DNA of 64,000 nucleotides from assembly GCF_000764205.1 (NCBI RefSeq), contig NZ_JQDZ01000007.1, positions 26,147 to 90,146 of the forward strand, in the 5' to 3' direction. The DNA comes from Thalassotalea sp. ND16A. GTDB lineage: Bacteria > Pseudomonadota > Gammaproteobacteria > Enterobacterales > Alteromonadaceae. The translations under genes were made by a program, and so were the position numbers. Below are positions 9,048 to 19,080 of the stretch, piece after piece. The number at the start of each line of letters is the position of its first letter. The first letter of the stretch is position 1. The notes under the pieces are model-generated. The model saw nothing but the letters and a program-made list of their open reading frames with translations. It was not told where the DNA came from and made no database searches.

Positions 9048-9509
9048 ATGAAGCGCATTGTCAAAGACCCACAAGATTTAAATTCCTTGCTTAAAAAAGC
9101 AAGTGGCAACATGGCCGACTTTTCGACTAAAGCGCAATCAATTAACATTCTGGCTGACATTGTACGACAAACTTGTCCCGATCTTCCAGAAAATGCTTGG
9201 CAATTAGCAAATTGTAGAGCAGATTTAGTAATAATTGAAGCTAAATCCCCCGTTTGGGGTCAACGTCTACAGTTTGAGCGTAACAATATAGCACAACAGC
9301 TGGCAATGCAAACCCAGGGAATTTTCACTAGAATTGAAATAAAAGTGAATCCGCACGGCAACATTCGTAAAGTTGAGAAGACAGTAGCAGTAAAAACCAA
9401 GAAACATATGTCGCAAAAAACTGCCGATCAAATTAATGAAGTCGCCGAGAATGCGCCGCCGGGGTTAAAGGAAGTGTTGCGCCGTTTGGCTAAGCATGTG
9501 AACGAGTAA
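9048..9509 (+). CDS. dciA: DUF721 protein, probable replicative helicase loader DciA
   Basis: DciA is the DUF721 family protein that helps load DnaB helicase in bacteria lacking DnaC or DnaI. The 153-residue cytoplasmic product has the N-terminal DUF721 (KH-like) domain at about residues 20-105, with WQLANCRADLVIIEAKSPVWGQRLQFERNNIAQQL and FTRIEIKVNPHG. A basic, probably disordered stretch (KVEKTVAVKTKKHMSQK) and a C-terminal helix follow. The position between lpxC and secA and divergent to the latter agrees with related gammaproteobacteria. The family assignment is firm; the helicase-loading role is inferred from the family. Confidence 0.82.
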   Translation: MKRIVKDPQDLNSLLKKASGNMADFSTKAQSINILADIVRQTCPDLPENAWQLANCRADLVIIEAKSPVWGQRLQFERNNIAQQLAMQTQGIFTRIEIKVNPHGNIRKVEKTVAVKTKKHMSQKTADQINEVAENAPPGLKEVLRRLAKHVNE

Positions 9510-9511
9510 AA

Positions 9512-9657
9512 GGGTACAAGGTACAAGGTACAAGCAGTACAGTTTAAGCGACACGCTAGCTTAAATAACAAGTAATATTTGTATTATCCGATAATTTAAT
9601 TTCACTTTTCATCCGTCAACAAATCTGCCTGTACCTTGTACCCTGTACCCTGTACCT
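9512..9657. repeat. Inverted pair of 26-bp GTACC-rich repeats downstream of dciA
   Basis: The arm at 9512-9537 (GGGTACAAGGTACAAGGTAC then AAGCAG) and the arm at 9625-9650 match as reverse complements at about 24 of 26 positions, separated by about 87 nt; the second arm continues for one more heptamer. Each arm is a run of about 7-bp units (TGTACCC or TGTACCT). The same unit is seen at 5171-5196 and 5242-5267, next to mutT. Confidence 0.85.
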
Positions 9658-9667
9658 AAAAAAAGAC

Positions 9668-9697
9668 ATAAAAAAACCGGGATATTCGTCCCGGTTT
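9668..9697 (-). terminator. Rho-independent terminator of lpxC
   Basis: On the minus strand AAACCGGGA pairs with TCCCGGTTT (9697-9689 and 9682-9674), followed by a short T run. It lies 19 nt after the lpxC stop and closes the division and cell wall cluster. Confidence 0.88.
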
Positions 9698-9716
9698 CTA
9701 ATGAGTCTTTTTTGCT

Positions 9717-10628
9717 TTACGCTAATACCGCATCTTGATACGCGATTGGCGATGGTCTTTCGTCTTCATAGGTTGCCCATTCCCAGCATTCAACTTGCTT
9801 AAATACTTCGCGTAGCAGCATGTTGTTTAATCCGTGACCTGATTTATAAGCATTGAGTTCACCCAAAATACTTGCGCTGCCCATGTATAAATCACCGATG
9901 GCATCGAGAACTTTGTGTTTGACAAACTCGTCATCATAACGCAGTTCATCACTGTTAAGCATACGATATTCATCAAGTACAATGGCGTTTTCCAGGCTGC
10001 CACCCAGGGCCAGGTTGTGCGAGCGTAAAAACTCGATGTCTTTCATGAAACCAAAGGTACGAGCGCGGCTGATTTCTTTGATAAATGAGCTACTGGTGAG
10101 ATCTAGCGTCATATTTTGCGTGGTATTGGCGATTACCGGGTGATCAAAATCGATGGCAAAGTTTACTTTGAAACCTTCATGTGGGCGTAATTCTGCCCAC
10201 TTGTCACCTTCTTCAACACGTATGGTTTTGGTAATGCGCAAAAATTTCTTCGCACACTGTTGTTCTTCAATGCCAACCGACTGGAGCAGGTAGACAAATG
10301 GTAACGCACTACCATCCATGATCGGAATTTCAGGAGAGTCTATTTCAACAATGATATTATCTATGCCTAACCCTGAAACCGCAGCAAGTAAATGTTCAAC
10401 GGTGGAAATTTGAACACCTTGCTCGTTTACCAAACATGTACACAACGTAGTTTCACCAACAGCTTCCGGGGTTGCCGGAATATCAACTACTGGGTTTAAA
10501 TCTACACGACGGAATATTACACCCGTGTTTGTTGGTGCAGGACGGAGAGTGATCTGCACCTTTTCACCTTTGTGTAAACCAACACCTGTAGCATTAATGC
10601 TTTGTTTGATCGTACGTTGTTTAATCAT
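9717..10628 (-). CDS. lpxC: UDP-3-O-acyl-N-acetylglucosamine deacetylase LpxC
   Basis: LpxC is the zinc deacetylase that commits precursor to lipid A synthesis. The 303-residue cytoplasmic product begins [19 protein letters not shown], as in E. coli, and shows the zinc ligands in [22 protein letters not shown] (His and Asp) and the catalytic SGHGLNN near residue 265. In E. coli LpxC level is set by FtsH proteolysis through the C-terminal tail; here the tail ends AYQDAVLA, also small and hydrophobic, so similar turnover is plausible. It follows ftsZ after 337 nt that contain a leader hairpin. Confidence 0.98.
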   Translation of the reverse strand: MIKQRTIKQSINATGVGLHKGEKVQITLRPAPTNTGVIFRRVDLNPVVDIPATPEAVGETTLCTCLVNEQGVQISTVEHLLAAVSGLGIDNIIVEIDSPEIPIMDGSALPFVYLLQSVGIEEQQCAKKFLRITKTIRVEEGDKWAELRPHEGFKVNFAIDFDHPVIANTTQNMTLDLTSSSFIKEISRARTFGFMKDIEFLRSHNLALGGSLENAIVLDEYRMLNSDELRYDDEFVKHKVLDAIGDLYMGSASILGELNAYKSGHGLNNMLLREVFKQVECWEWATYEDERPSPIAYQDAVLA

Positions 10629-10965
10629 AATTCGCCTTTAAAACTTGCGTTCATACCCGTCGCTTTTAAAACTCTTGTTAAAAGCGGACGCATAATATAG
10701 CAAAATATCCGTTTGCAGTCAAAACATAAGCTCACTGGCCTAATATTTGCTTACACATAATTACCAACTGTAAATTAGTGTAACTATATGTAACTACTGT
10801 CGTTTTTTTATCGATTAGTTAATGCCGTTCCAGTAAATGCCAATGTGGCAACTGCTAGCACAAAACATTATAAGCATTATTTCACCATCAAGCTGAATAT
10901 CAGCTGAACGGATGATGAAATGCACCGATGAAAATTCGACCTGCAATTTTTATATCGACCTGCTA
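10629..10965 (-). promoter_or_regulatory. ftsZ-lpxC spacer with leader hairpin (10661-10686)
   Basis: This 337-nt gap holds no gene. The clearest element is a perfect 9-bp inverted repeat with an 8-nt loop (CGCTTTTAA at 10661-10669 against TTAAAAGCG at 10678-10686), 33 nt upstream of the lpxC start and therefore probably in its 5' untranslated region. It has no T run, so it is not an obvious terminator. An lpxC promoter is expected here, but I cannot assign -35 and -10 boxes with confidence. Confidence 0.5.
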
Positions 10966-12129
10966 TTAGTCAGCCTGCTTTCGTAAAAACGCCGGGATGT
11001 CTAAATAATCGGTTTCAACCGCTGGCGCTGTTTGCGTTTGCGTTTGCGTTTGCACATTACTGTCTGCATACGCATTATTAGCAACTTCAGGCTCGGCACT
11101 TGGTGCATAGCTGGCATTTACTACCATAGGCTCTGGCTTTTGCATCGGCGGCACAATTGAAATTTCTGGTTTCTGTTGGCCAATACCGGTAGCAACAACG
11201 GTTACCCGTAAATCTTCAGTCATTTCAGGGTCTATTACCGCACCAACCACCACAGTCGCATTTTCTGAGGCAAAGGCTTTCACCGCATTACCAACGGTTT
11301 CAAACTCATCAATTGAAATGTCCATACCGGCAGTAATATTTACCAGGATGCCACGAGCACCGGCCAAATCAACATCTTCTAACAGTGGGCTAGAAATTGC
11401 CGCTTCCGCCGCTTCTTCTGCTCTGTCTTCACCAGATGCCTGGCCTGAGCCCATCATCGCCGTGCCCATTTCGGACATTACGGTACGCACATCGGCAAAA
11501 TCGACGTTGATTAAACCCGGACGAGTAATAAGCTCGGCAATACCCTGTACCGCGCCGAGTAACACATTATTTGCCGCTTTAAACGCATCCAGCAAACTCG
11601 TTCCCGGGCCTAATACTTTTAATAACTTCTCATTCGGAATGGTAATTAACGAATCAACATTTTGTGACAAGAACTCGATGCCCTGATCGGCGTAGTTCAT
11701 TCGTTTTTTACCTTCAAACGGAAACGGTTTTGTCACGACAGCGACCGTTAAAATGCCCATTTCTTTCGCTATTTCGGCCACGACCGGTGCCGCACCGGTA
11801 CCGGTGCCTCCACCCATGCCGGCAGCGATAAAGATCATGTCAGAGCCTTGCAAAGTCTGACGTATCGTCTCTCTATCTTCTTCGGCACTCCGGCGACCAA
11901 TTTCCGGATTGGCGCCAGCACCAAGCCCTTTGGTCACGTCACAGCCCATTTGCAACGTCACCGTTGCCGATGAATTGCGCAGTGCTTGTGAGTCGGTATT
12001 GGCAGTAATAAACTCTACTCCCTCAATGGTTTGTGAAACCATGTGTTCAACGGCGTTACCGCCACCGCCACCAACACCGATGACTTTAATCACCGCTTCT
12101 TCGTTGTGGTCTTCCATTAATTCAAACAT
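10966..12129 (-). CDS. ftsZ: Cell division tubulin FtsZ
   Basis: FtsZ polymerises with GTP into the Z ring. The 387-residue product has the tubulin signature [20 protein letters not shown] near residue 105, the T7 loop [11 protein letters not shown] and the conserved C-terminal peptide [12 protein letters not shown], which binds FtsA, ZipA and ZapD. The linker between core and tail (about residues 318-370) is low complexity and includes a (QT)4 run made of 6-bp repeats at about 11030-11055. It follows ftsA by 183 nt. That gap contains a small GCCAC/GTGGC hairpin and a direct repeat, and probably an ftsZ promoter. Confidence 0.99.
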   Translation of the reverse strand: MFELMEDHNEEAVIKVIGVGGGGGNAVEHMVSQTIEGVEFITANTDSQALRNSSATVTLQMGCDVTKGLGAGANPEIGRRSAEEDRETIRQTLQGSDMIFIAAGMGGGTGTGAAPVVAEIAKEMGILTVAVVTKPFPFEGKKRMNYADQGIEFLSQNVDSLITIPNEKLLKVLGPGTSLLDAFKAANNVLLGAVQGIAELITRPGLINVDFADVRTVMSEMGTAMMGSGQASGEDRAEEAAEAAISSPLLEDVDLAGARGILVNITAGMDISIDEFETVGNAVKAFASENATVVVGAVIDPEMTEDLRVTVVATGIGQQKPEISIVPPMQKPEPMVVNASYAPSAEPEVANNAYADSNVQTQTQTQTAPAVETDYLDIPAFLRKQAD

Positions 12130-12249
12130 ATTTCTCTCTCCGTTCTATTGTTTTTTGTTCCACCAAAAAAATTGTTTATATTCTAAATATTTAACTTCGC
12201 CATAAATCTCACATTGCGTCACCAGCTGCGGGGAGTACCCACAAACAAC

Positions 12250-12312
12250 GCCACGAAGTGGCTCATATAGACATGCGTAGCAGATCTATTATAGAAATGC
12301 GCAGCAGTTCTA
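12250..12312. repeat. Hairpin and 24-bp-spaced direct repeat between ftsA and ftsZ
   Basis: GCCAC-GAA-GTGGC at 12250-12262 forms a short hairpin. Next to it two copies of a sequence of the form ATGCGYAGCAGWTCTATTA start at 12273 and 12297 and end at the ftsA stop codon. They may be a decayed duplication or a regulatory site; I assign no function. Confidence 0.5.
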
Positions 12313-13548
12313 TTAAAATTGTCCTTTAAACCAGTTTTTCAGCCGCGATAACGCACTGACTACACCGTCACCTGAAGTGGCATCGCTATTGCCCTGATTG
12401 CTTGCCTGCAAGCCGTAATGCAACAGTCCGATGACTGTGCAATAACTTGGATCATTAACGTAATCGGTAAGGCCCTGTATATTTAACGGGCTGCCAATGC
12501 GTACCGGCATCTGGAATACCTCTTCGGCAAACTCGTTCACCCCTTCCATCTTCGCCGTACCACCGGTTAAAACGATACCGGCGGCTATTTGATCTTCAAG
12601 ACCACTGTCTTTGATCTCTTCCTGAATGAGTTCAAACAGTTCGTGATAGCGTGGTTCAACCACCTCGGCTAAGGTATGACGCGACATGCTTCTTGCCGGT
12701 CGACCGCCAACACTCGGTACTTCAATATTTTCTTCCATGCTCACCATTTGACGTAACGCACAAGCGTATTGCACTTTAATGTCTTCGGCATGGCTAAGTG
12801 GCGTTCTAAATATTTTGGCAATGTCACTGGTAACCTGATTACCACCTACCGGGATCACCGAGCTATGACGTAATGCGCCACCAGTAAAAATGGAGATATC
12901 CATGGTACCTGCCCCCATATCCACCACACAAACACCCAGCTCTTTTTCATCGTCGGTTAATACCGCATAACTTGAGGCTAGAGCCGAAAAAATCAGTTGA
13001 TCAGCCGATAATTCACAACGTTCAACACATTTGACGATATTTTTCGCCATGTCATTGGCACAAGTGACAATATGCACTTTTGCTTCCATGCGTACGCCAG
13101 ACATACCGATGGGGCTTTTGATCCCCTCTTGTACATCGACACTGTATTCCTGAGGCAACACATGCAGCATACGACGTTCAGCCGACATCGGCACTGAGCG
13201 TGCGGTATGGATAACATTTTCGACATCTTCCTGCATCACTTCATGGTCATTAATCGGTACCATGCCGTTTTCATTTTGACAACTGATATGCTTGCCTGAG
13301 ATGCCTAAATAAACCGAGCCAATGCGACAATCAGCCATCAATTCGGCTTCGTTAACGGCGCGTTGAATTGATTGAATTACCAGGTTAAGGTCATTCACCC
13401 CACCTTTGTCCATGCCTCGTGCAGCATGATGGCCCACCCCGATGATGCTTAACTGCTCATCATGAGTCACCTCACCGACTACCGCGACAATTTTCGAGGT
13501 ACCGATATCCAGGCCGACAACCAAATTTCTTTCTGCTACTTTAGGCAT
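12313..13548 (-). CDS. ftsA: Cell division protein FtsA
   Basis: FtsA is an actin-like ATPase that ties FtsZ filaments to the inner membrane. The 411-residue product has the actin-fold motifs VVGLDIGTSKI near the N-terminus, VVDMGAGTMDISIF in the middle and IVLTGGTAKMEGV late, and ends in the amphipathic membrane-targeting helix LSRLKNWFKGQF. It overlaps the end of ftsQ by 8 nt, indicating translational coupling. Confidence 0.99.
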   Translation of the reverse strand: MPKVAERNLVVGLDIGTSKIVAVVGEVTHDEQLSIIGVGHHAARGMDKGGVNDLNLVIQSIQRAVNEAELMADCRIGSVYLGISGKHISCQNENGMVPINDHEVMQEDVENVIHTARSVPMSAERRMLHVLPQEYSVDVQEGIKSPIGMSGVRMEAKVHIVTCANDMAKNIVKCVERCELSADQLIFSALASSYAVLTDDEKELGVCVVDMGAGTMDISIFTGGALRHSSVIPVGGNQVTSDIAKIFRTPLSHAEDIKVQYACALRQMVSMEENIEVPSVGGRPARSMSRHTLAEVVEPRYHELFELIQEEIKDSGLEDQIAAGIVLTGGTAKMEGVNEFAEEVFQMPVRIGSPLNIQGLTDYVNDPSYCTVIGLLHYGLQASNQGNSDATSGDGVVSALSRLKNWFKGQF

Positions 13549-14365
13549 TATCTGTTTGCTCTTTTTGTTCTTGTTGCTGTTGTTTATGATTTATCATATC
13601 GGTTAGCACCGGCTTCCAGCCAACGGCCATGCCGGTATCATAACGCAAATCAACATAGTCAACTTGCATGTCTTTTTTTGCATACACTTTAATTTGCGCG
13701 TAGGCATCCATAAAGCGCTGCACTCTTGTCACCCGGTCTTCGCGACCCAGCTCTAACAACACCCCATCGGCTAAGGTTAATTGCCACGCGTGACGTTCGG
13801 TCAGTACCAGTTCGTCAATACTTACTTGAATAAACGTTAACAGGTTATTCAAATTACGATAATTTTGCAGCGCCAACACTTCGCTGCCTTCCGGGCCAAA
13901 AAGTTTCGGTAACTTGCTAATCAGCCGGGTTTTGTCCGCCTGAAAAATCACCCCGTGTTCGTTGATAAAAAAATCCTCATTCCATTGCGCTACCGGAACT
14001 TGATCATTGACATAAACTCGCACTTCATTTGGCCATTGTTTGCGTACAGATGCCGAATACACCCAAGGCAATTTCTCTAAATCGCCTTGCACCTGATCCA
14101 CATCCAACTGAAAAAAATTATCCAGCTCGCCCTGCTTTAACGTGTTTACTATTTCTTCATTGCTGGTAAACACAATATTGCCTTTAATCACTAAAGCTGA
14201 AACGGGTGACGCTTCATCCGCCATCATCTTGCTGGCTAATTTCCAACTGGCAGTGATCAGCAATAACACCACCAGAATGAAAAAGCCAAACCCGGACCAA
14301 AAGGTCAGGGGGGCATCTTTTAATGCCGTTATGCGATTCAACTCAAGCTGTTGTTTTTTACTCAC
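13541..14365 (-). CDS. ftsQ: Cell division protein FtsQ (POTRA domain)
   Basis: FtsQ is a bitopic inner-membrane protein that with FtsL and FtsB links early and late divisome proteins. The 274-residue product has a short cytoplasmic tail, one membrane helix (about residues 22-44), a POTRA domain starting VSALVIKGNIVFTSNEEI, and the FtsQ-type beta domain with DYVDLRYDTGMAVGW near the end. The start is a GTG at 14365. It lies 33 nt after ddl and overlaps ftsA. Confidence 0.96.
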   Translation of the reverse strand: MSKKQQLELNRITALKDAPLTFWSGFGFFILVVLLLITASWKLASKMMADEASPVSALVIKGNIVFTSNEEIVNTLKQGELDNFFQLDVDQVQGDLEKLPWVYSASVRKQWPNEVRVYVNDQVPVAQWNEDFFINEHGVIFQADKTRLISKLPKLFGPEGSEVLALQNYRNLNNLLTFIQVSIDELVLTERHAWQLTLADGVLLELGREDRVTRVQRFMDAYAQIKVYAKKDMQVDYVDLRYDTGMAVGWKPVLTDMINHKQQQQEQKEQTDNA

Positions 14366-14398
14366 CGCGTATGTTTACCTTCAACCTTGTTAAAGTTT

Positions 14399-15361
14399 CT
14401 AAAACTTATCTGCGCCACTTAATTGCAGCACTCGAGTGACTAATTGCTCAAAACCAATCCCGGCAGCTTTTGCCGCCTTGGGTACCAGTGAGGTTACTGT
14501 CATCCCCGGCACCGTATTGACTTCCAATAACTGAAACTTGCCATTGCTGTCTTGCATCAGATCCACCCGGCCCCAACCTTGCGCGCCGGTGGCGTTAAAT
14601 GCTTTTAACGCGATAGTTTGCAATTCCTCTTCACGCGCTTTATCTAACCCGCACGGGCAATGATATTGAGTACAGTTGCTTTGATATTTTGCCTGATAAT
14701 CATAAAACTCATTGGGCGTTACCATAGAGATTGCTGGCAATGCTTCATTACCCAACACCGAGACGGTAAACTCTGCACCACTTAACCAGGCTTCCACCAA
14801 TATTTGTTGATCATATTTAAACGCATGTTGCAAAGCAGCATTTAATTCATCAATGCTGCTGGCGATGGCCATGCCGATGCTTGAACCTTCTTTCGCCGGT
14901 TTTACCATCACTTTGCTGCCAAGTTGCGCCAATACTCCTTCGGCGGTATCGCTTTCATAGTCAGCTTGATTGACGACGGCAAAATCGGCCGTTGGCAAGC
15001 CGGTTGCCTTAAATATTTGCTTGCTTCTGACTTTATCCATAGATAGCGCCGAGCCCAACACTCCCGAGCCAGTATAGGGAATATTTAAATACTCGAGTGC
15101 CCCTTGAATACAGCCATCTTCGCCACCACGACCATGCAAGGCGATAAATACCCGATCAATTTTTTGCGTTTGCAAATTGGCTAAATCAAAGCCCTGGGTA
15201 TCAATAGCCGTTACCTGAAAGCCAGAATTTATCAGACCTTCGGTTATCGCCGCACCGGATTTCAGTGAGATTTCTCGTTCGGCAGAGTCACCACCAAATA
15301 ACACCGCAATGTTTTCTTGTTGCAACGTTTTAAGGTCTAATAATGGTTTAACCATTGTCAC
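14399..15361 (-). CDS. ddlB: D-alanine-D-alanine ligase
   Basis: Ddl joins two D-alanines with ATP to make the dipeptide added by MurF. The 320-residue ATP-grasp protein shows [45 protein letters not shown] and the late [27 protein letters not shown] with the metal-binding residues. A GTG at 15361 or an ATG at 15355 could be the start; both overlap the end of murC, by 14 or 8 nt. The location between murC and ftsQ identifies it as the cluster-encoded ddlB type. Confidence 0.97.
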   Translation of the reverse strand: MTMVKPLLDLKTLQQENIAVLFGGDSAEREISLKSGAAITEGLINSGFQVTAIDTQGFDLANLQTQKIDRVFIALHGRGGEDGCIQGALEYLNIPYTGSGVLGSALSMDKVRSKQIFKATGLPTADFAVVNQADYESDTAEGVLAQLGSKVMVKPAKEGSSIGMAIASSIDELNAALQHAFKYDQQILVEAWLSGAEFTVSVLGNEALPAISMVTPNEFYDYQAKYQSNCTQYHCPCGLDKAREEELQTIALKAFNATGAQGWGRVDLMQDSNGKFQLLEVNTVPGMTVTSLVPKAAKAAGIGFEQLVTRVLQLSGADKF

Positions 15362-16802
15362 TGCCTTTGCTTTTGCCTTTACGAAGGTTCAGTTTTTTAG
15401 CACTCACCATTTCTCGGGCAATTGCACCAATATTGCCGGCCCCCTGGGTGATCAACATATCACCATCATTTAGGATGGAGGCCATAATGTCGGGCAATTG
15501 TTCAGTTGTGCTGACATAAATCGGCTCTACCGAACCACGTAAACGAATACTGCGCGCCAGAGCCTTAGAATCGGCATTGGTGATCGGATCTTCACCGGCA
15601 GCATACACATCGAGCAATACCAATGAATCCACTGCGCTTAACACTTCCACAAAGTCTTCAAACAAATCACGGGTACGAGAATATCGGTGTGGTTGAAACA
15701 TCATCACCAACCGGCGTCCGGGCCAGCCATTGCGCATCGCTTTTATCGTAGCGGCAACTTCTGAAGGATGATGACCATAATCATCAATCACCGTAATATC
15801 ACCTTGTTGCGGCGTTAGCGTGGTGAGCTGCTCAAAACGACGGCCGATGCCTTCAAATTTACTTAATGAGGCAACAATTGCCTTATCGCTTACCCCTTCA
15901 TCGGTGGCAACAGCAATTGCCGCCAGAGAGTTCAATACATTATGCAAACCCGGCAAGTTTAAACTAATTTGTAAAACCTCCTTGCCTACGCGATGTACTT
16001 TGAAGGAGCTCACCTGGCCTTTTTGCTGATAATCCGTGGCGCGTACATCGGCATCGAAGCTAAAACCGTAGGTGATGGTTTGACGACCGACCCTCGGCAG
16101 AAGTTCGCGTACCACATCATTATCGATACACATCACCGCTAAACCATAAAATGGCAAATTATGTAAAAATTCGATATACGTGTCTTTTAATTTTTCAAAA
16201 TCACCGTCATAAGTTTCCATATGATCGGCATCAATATTGGTGATCACCGACACCATAGGTTGCAAATGCAAAAAAGAAGCATCACTTTCGTCGGCTTCGG
16301 CCACTAAATAGCGACTTTTGCCCAACCTGGCATTGGTACCAGCACTGTTTAACAAACCACCAATGACAAACGTAGGGTCGAGCTCACCTTCCGCCATAAT
16401 GCTGGCGATCAAACTGGTGGTGGTGGTTTTACCATGAGTGCCGGCAATGGCGATGCCATGGCGAAAGCGCATCAGTTCGGCCAGCATTTCTGCTCGGCGT
16501 ACCACCGGAATACGCTGCTTCTGAGCGGTTAACAACTCGACATTTTTCTTATTGATGGCGGTTGATACCACGATGACACTGGCATTCTGCACATTTTCAG
16601 GTTTATGGCCGATGGTGATTTTCGCACCCAATTTAGTCAGGCGATTAACCACAGGGTTAACACTGATATCTGAGCCAGTGACTTCATAGCCTTCGTTTAA
16701 TAATACTTCGGCTATGCCACCCATACCGGCTCCGCCGATACCAACAAAATGGATAACTTTTACCCGACGCATTTCTGGAATCTTCATTTTCATATCTTTC
16801 AT
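15348..16802 (-). CDS. murC: UDP-N-acetylmuramate-L-alanine ligase MurC
   Basis: MurC adds L-alanine to UDP-MurNAc, the first amino acid of the peptidoglycan stem. The 484-residue cytoplasmic ligase has the Rossmann start [17 protein letters not shown], the ATP loop [26 protein letters not shown] and the C-terminal [17 protein letters not shown] and FQPHRYSRT motifs. I use the ATG at 16802, which overlaps the murG stop as TAATG and follows GGTGAA, rather than the upstream codon at 16823 inside murG. Confidence 0.98.
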   Translation of the reverse strand: MKDMKMKIPEMRRVKVIHFVGIGGAGMGGIAEVLLNEGYEVTGSDISVNPVVNRLTKLGAKITIGHKPENVQNASVIVVSTAINKKNVELLTAQKQRIPVVRRAEMLAELMRFRHGIAIAGTHGKTTTTSLIASIMAEGELDPTFVIGGLLNSAGTNARLGKSRYLVAEADESDASFLHLQPMVSVITNIDADHMETYDGDFEKLKDTYIEFLHNLPFYGLAVMCIDNDVVRELLPRVGRQTITYGFSFDADVRATDYQQKGQVSSFKVHRVGKEVLQISLNLPGLHNVLNSLAAIAVATDEGVSDKAIVASLSKFEGIGRRFEQLTTLTPQQGDITVIDDYGHHPSEVAATIKAMRNGWPGRRLVMMFQPHRYSRTRDLFEDFVEVLSAVDSLVLLDVYAAGEDPITNADSKALARSIRLRGSVEPIYVSTTEQLPDIMASILNDGDMLITQGAGNIGAIAREMVSAKKLNLRKGKSKGSDNG

Positions 16803-17878
16803 TATTTCACCAATGCTTTGCATATATTGGCCACAGTTTCGGTAGCATTAGGTGTTGCGGCCAATTTACTGGCTTTCGCCATATTTCGTAGCGCCGACTC
16901 AGAGCTAAACAGCATGTTCAATTTTTGCGCCAGTGATGTCGCATTTAACTGCGGTTGCGGCAATAATGTCGCGCCCCCCTGGCGCACCAAAAACTCGGCA
17001 TTTTTAGTTTGATGATCATCAACCGCGTGCGGCAAAGGCACAAAAATAGCGGGTTTAGCCGCCATCGCCAGCTCCGAAACGGTTAATGCGCCGGCTCGAC
17101 AAATCACCAAGTCGGCCCAATCATAAGCACTGGCCATATCACTGATGAAGTCAGTCACTTTTACCTTTTCTGGATTCACCCCATATTGGTGATAAAGCGC
17201 CTGAATATTGTCGCTATTACCACTGCCAGTTTGATGCCAAACATCAATATCCTGCAATTTAATCTGACTGATCGCTTGCGGCACGGTTTCATTGAGTACC
17301 TTGGCGCCTAAACTGCCGCCAACCACCAAAACTTTTTTATTAATGGAACGCGACGCCGTGACATTTAATTTAACTATCGCACTGCGTACCGGATTGCCAA
17401 CCACTTCACTTTCGATGTCGCGGCTAAAGGCCTGCGGAAATGCGCTTAATACCCGGCTGGCAATTTTTGCCAAATAACGATTCGACATACCGGCAACGGC
17501 ATTTTGTTCATGCAACACCAACGGAATTCGTTTACACCAGGCAGCCAAACCGCCAGGAGCACTGGCATAGCCGCCCATACCCAGTACTACGTCGGGTTGC
17601 ACGTGTTTAATCACCTTTAACGATTGCCAAATCGATTGCACCACTTTAAATGGCATGCTTATCCATGATTTCATGCCTTTGCCGCGCAAACCGGAAATAT
17701 TGATAAATGAAATATCAATATCGTGTGCCGGGATTACTGTCGCTTCCATTCGGTCACTCGTGCCCAACCAATGGACATGCCAACCTTGTGCTCTTAAATT
17801 TTCGGCAACAGCTAGCCCTGGGAAAATATGCCCACCAGTACCACCTGCCATCACTAATATCGTAGGACGTTTCGACAC
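16802..17878 (-). CDS. murG: Lipid II synthase MurG (GlcNAc transferase)
   Basis: MurG transfers GlcNAc from UDP-GlcNAc to lipid I at the inner face of the membrane, giving lipid II. The 358-residue GT28 enzyme shows the first G loop [39 protein letters not shown] and the UDP-binding [37 protein letters not shown], split here by function only. The start is GTG, overlapping the ftsW stop as TAGTG. Confidence 0.98.
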   Translation of the reverse strand: MSKRPTILVMAGGTGGHIFPGLAVAENLRAQGWHVHWLGTSDRMEATVIPAHDIDISFINISGLRGKGMKSWISMPFKVVQSIWQSLKVIKHVQPDVVLGMGGYASAPGGLAAWCKRIPLVLHEQNAVAGMSNRYLAKIASRVLSAFPQAFSRDIESEVVGNPVRSAIVKLNVTASRSINKKVLVVGGSLGAKVLNETVPQAISQIKLQDIDVWHQTGSGNSDNIQALYHQYGVNPEKVKVTDFISDMASAYDWADLVICRAGALTVSELAMAAKPAIFVPLPHAVDDHQTKNAEFLVRQGGATLLPQPQLNATSLAQKLNMLFSSESALRNMAKASKLAATPNATETVANICKALVK

Positions 17879-19080
17879 TACTTACGCCCTCCTGTTGCGG
17901 TTGCCTGAATTGACTGCAACCGTAATTCATGATCGATACGAATTAATATCACTATCGCTAAGGTCATGACAATCATTGAACTGCCGCCATAACTAATCAA
18001 CGGCATGGTTAAGCCTTTGGTCGGAAACACTCCGGCACTGGCGCCAACATTTACCGCAGTTTGAAAACTCAGCCAAATGCCGATGGCATAGGCGAAGAAG
18101 CCTTCAAAATATTTTTCTTTTTCTAAAGCCCGTCGGCCCAGCAACAAGGCTTTAATGACCAAGGTTAAGCACAATGCCAATAAACAAAAAATGCCTAAAA
18201 AGCCGAACTCTTCGCCGACCACAGCCATGACAAAGTCAGTATGCGCTTCCGGTAAGTAATCGAGTTTTTGGATGCTATTACCCAGGCCCTGGCCAAAAAA
18301 TTCACCACGACCATAGGCCATTAACGATTGCGTTAACTGATAACCACTACCAAACTGGTCTTGCCAGGGATCTAAAAATGACGTTACCCGGCGTAAGCGG
18401 TAGGGTTCATAGATCACCAACATCACAAAAGCACTTAACACCACGCCAACAATGGCGATAAACTGCCACAGTTTTGCGCCGGCTAAAAACAGTAATCCAA
18501 GGGCTGTTGCCCCCATCACGATTACCGTGCCCAAATCTGGCTCTAATAATAACAAAACTGCCAGCAAAAATAACACTAATAATGGTTTAAAAAAGCCTTT
18601 AAAGTTATCCATCACTTCATCACGACGGCGAACCAGATAAGCCGATAAATAACAGAAGAAAAATAACTTTGCCGGCTCTGCTGCCTGAATATTGATTGGC
18701 CCCACCATGATCCAGCGAGTCGAACCATTAACACTGCGGCCAATGAGCAACACCGCCACTAACAAAAACATCGCCAGCAACAATAACACCCAGCTGGATT
18801 TGTGCCACATTTGCATCTCTACCCGCAAGGCGATCGCGGCGATAAACAAGCTTAAGCCGATATAAATGGCATGACGAATAACAAAGTGGAACGGGTTATT
18901 AAATAGCTTTTCACCAATTGGCATCGACGAACTGGCCACCATGATCAAGCCGACTAAATACATCGTCAGGGCAATGATGATAAAGCCTCTATCGAAAGTG
19001 ACCGGCGCATTACTGCTGCGGTTATCGCTTAACCAAGCAGGCAGTTCAGGCAGTCTGATTGCTGGCATAGACATAGCCAT
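17878..19080 (-). CDS. ftsW: Septal peptidoglycan polymerase FtsW (SEDS family)
   Basis: FtsW polymerises lipid II at the septum together with FtsI. The 400-residue protein has about ten membrane helices and the SEDS motifs NIQAAEPAKLFFF, LEPDLGT and AVNVGASAGVFPTKGLTMPLISYGGSS. The Asp in the extracytoplasmic loop near YLPEAHTDFVMAVVGEE is the family catalytic region. It starts with an ATG overlapping the murD stop (TAATG). Confidence 0.98.
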   Translation of the reverse strand: MAMSMPAIRLPELPAWLSDNRSSNAPVTFDRGFIIIALTMYLVGLIMVASSSMPIGEKLFNNPFHFVIRHAIYIGLSLFIAAIALRVEMQMWHKSSWVLLLLAMFLLVAVLLIGRSVNGSTRWIMVGPINIQAAEPAKLFFFCYLSAYLVRRRDEVMDNFKGFFKPLLVLFLLAVLLLLEPDLGTVIVMGATALGLLFLAGAKLWQFIAIVGVVLSAFVMLVIYEPYRLRRVTSFLDPWQDQFGSGYQLTQSLMAYGRGEFFGQGLGNSIQKLDYLPEAHTDFVMAVVGEEFGFLGIFCLLALCLTLVIKALLLGRRALEKEKYFEGFFAYAIGIWLSFQTAVNVGASAGVFPTKGLTMPLISYGGSSMIVMTLAIVILIRIDHELRLQSIQATATGGRK

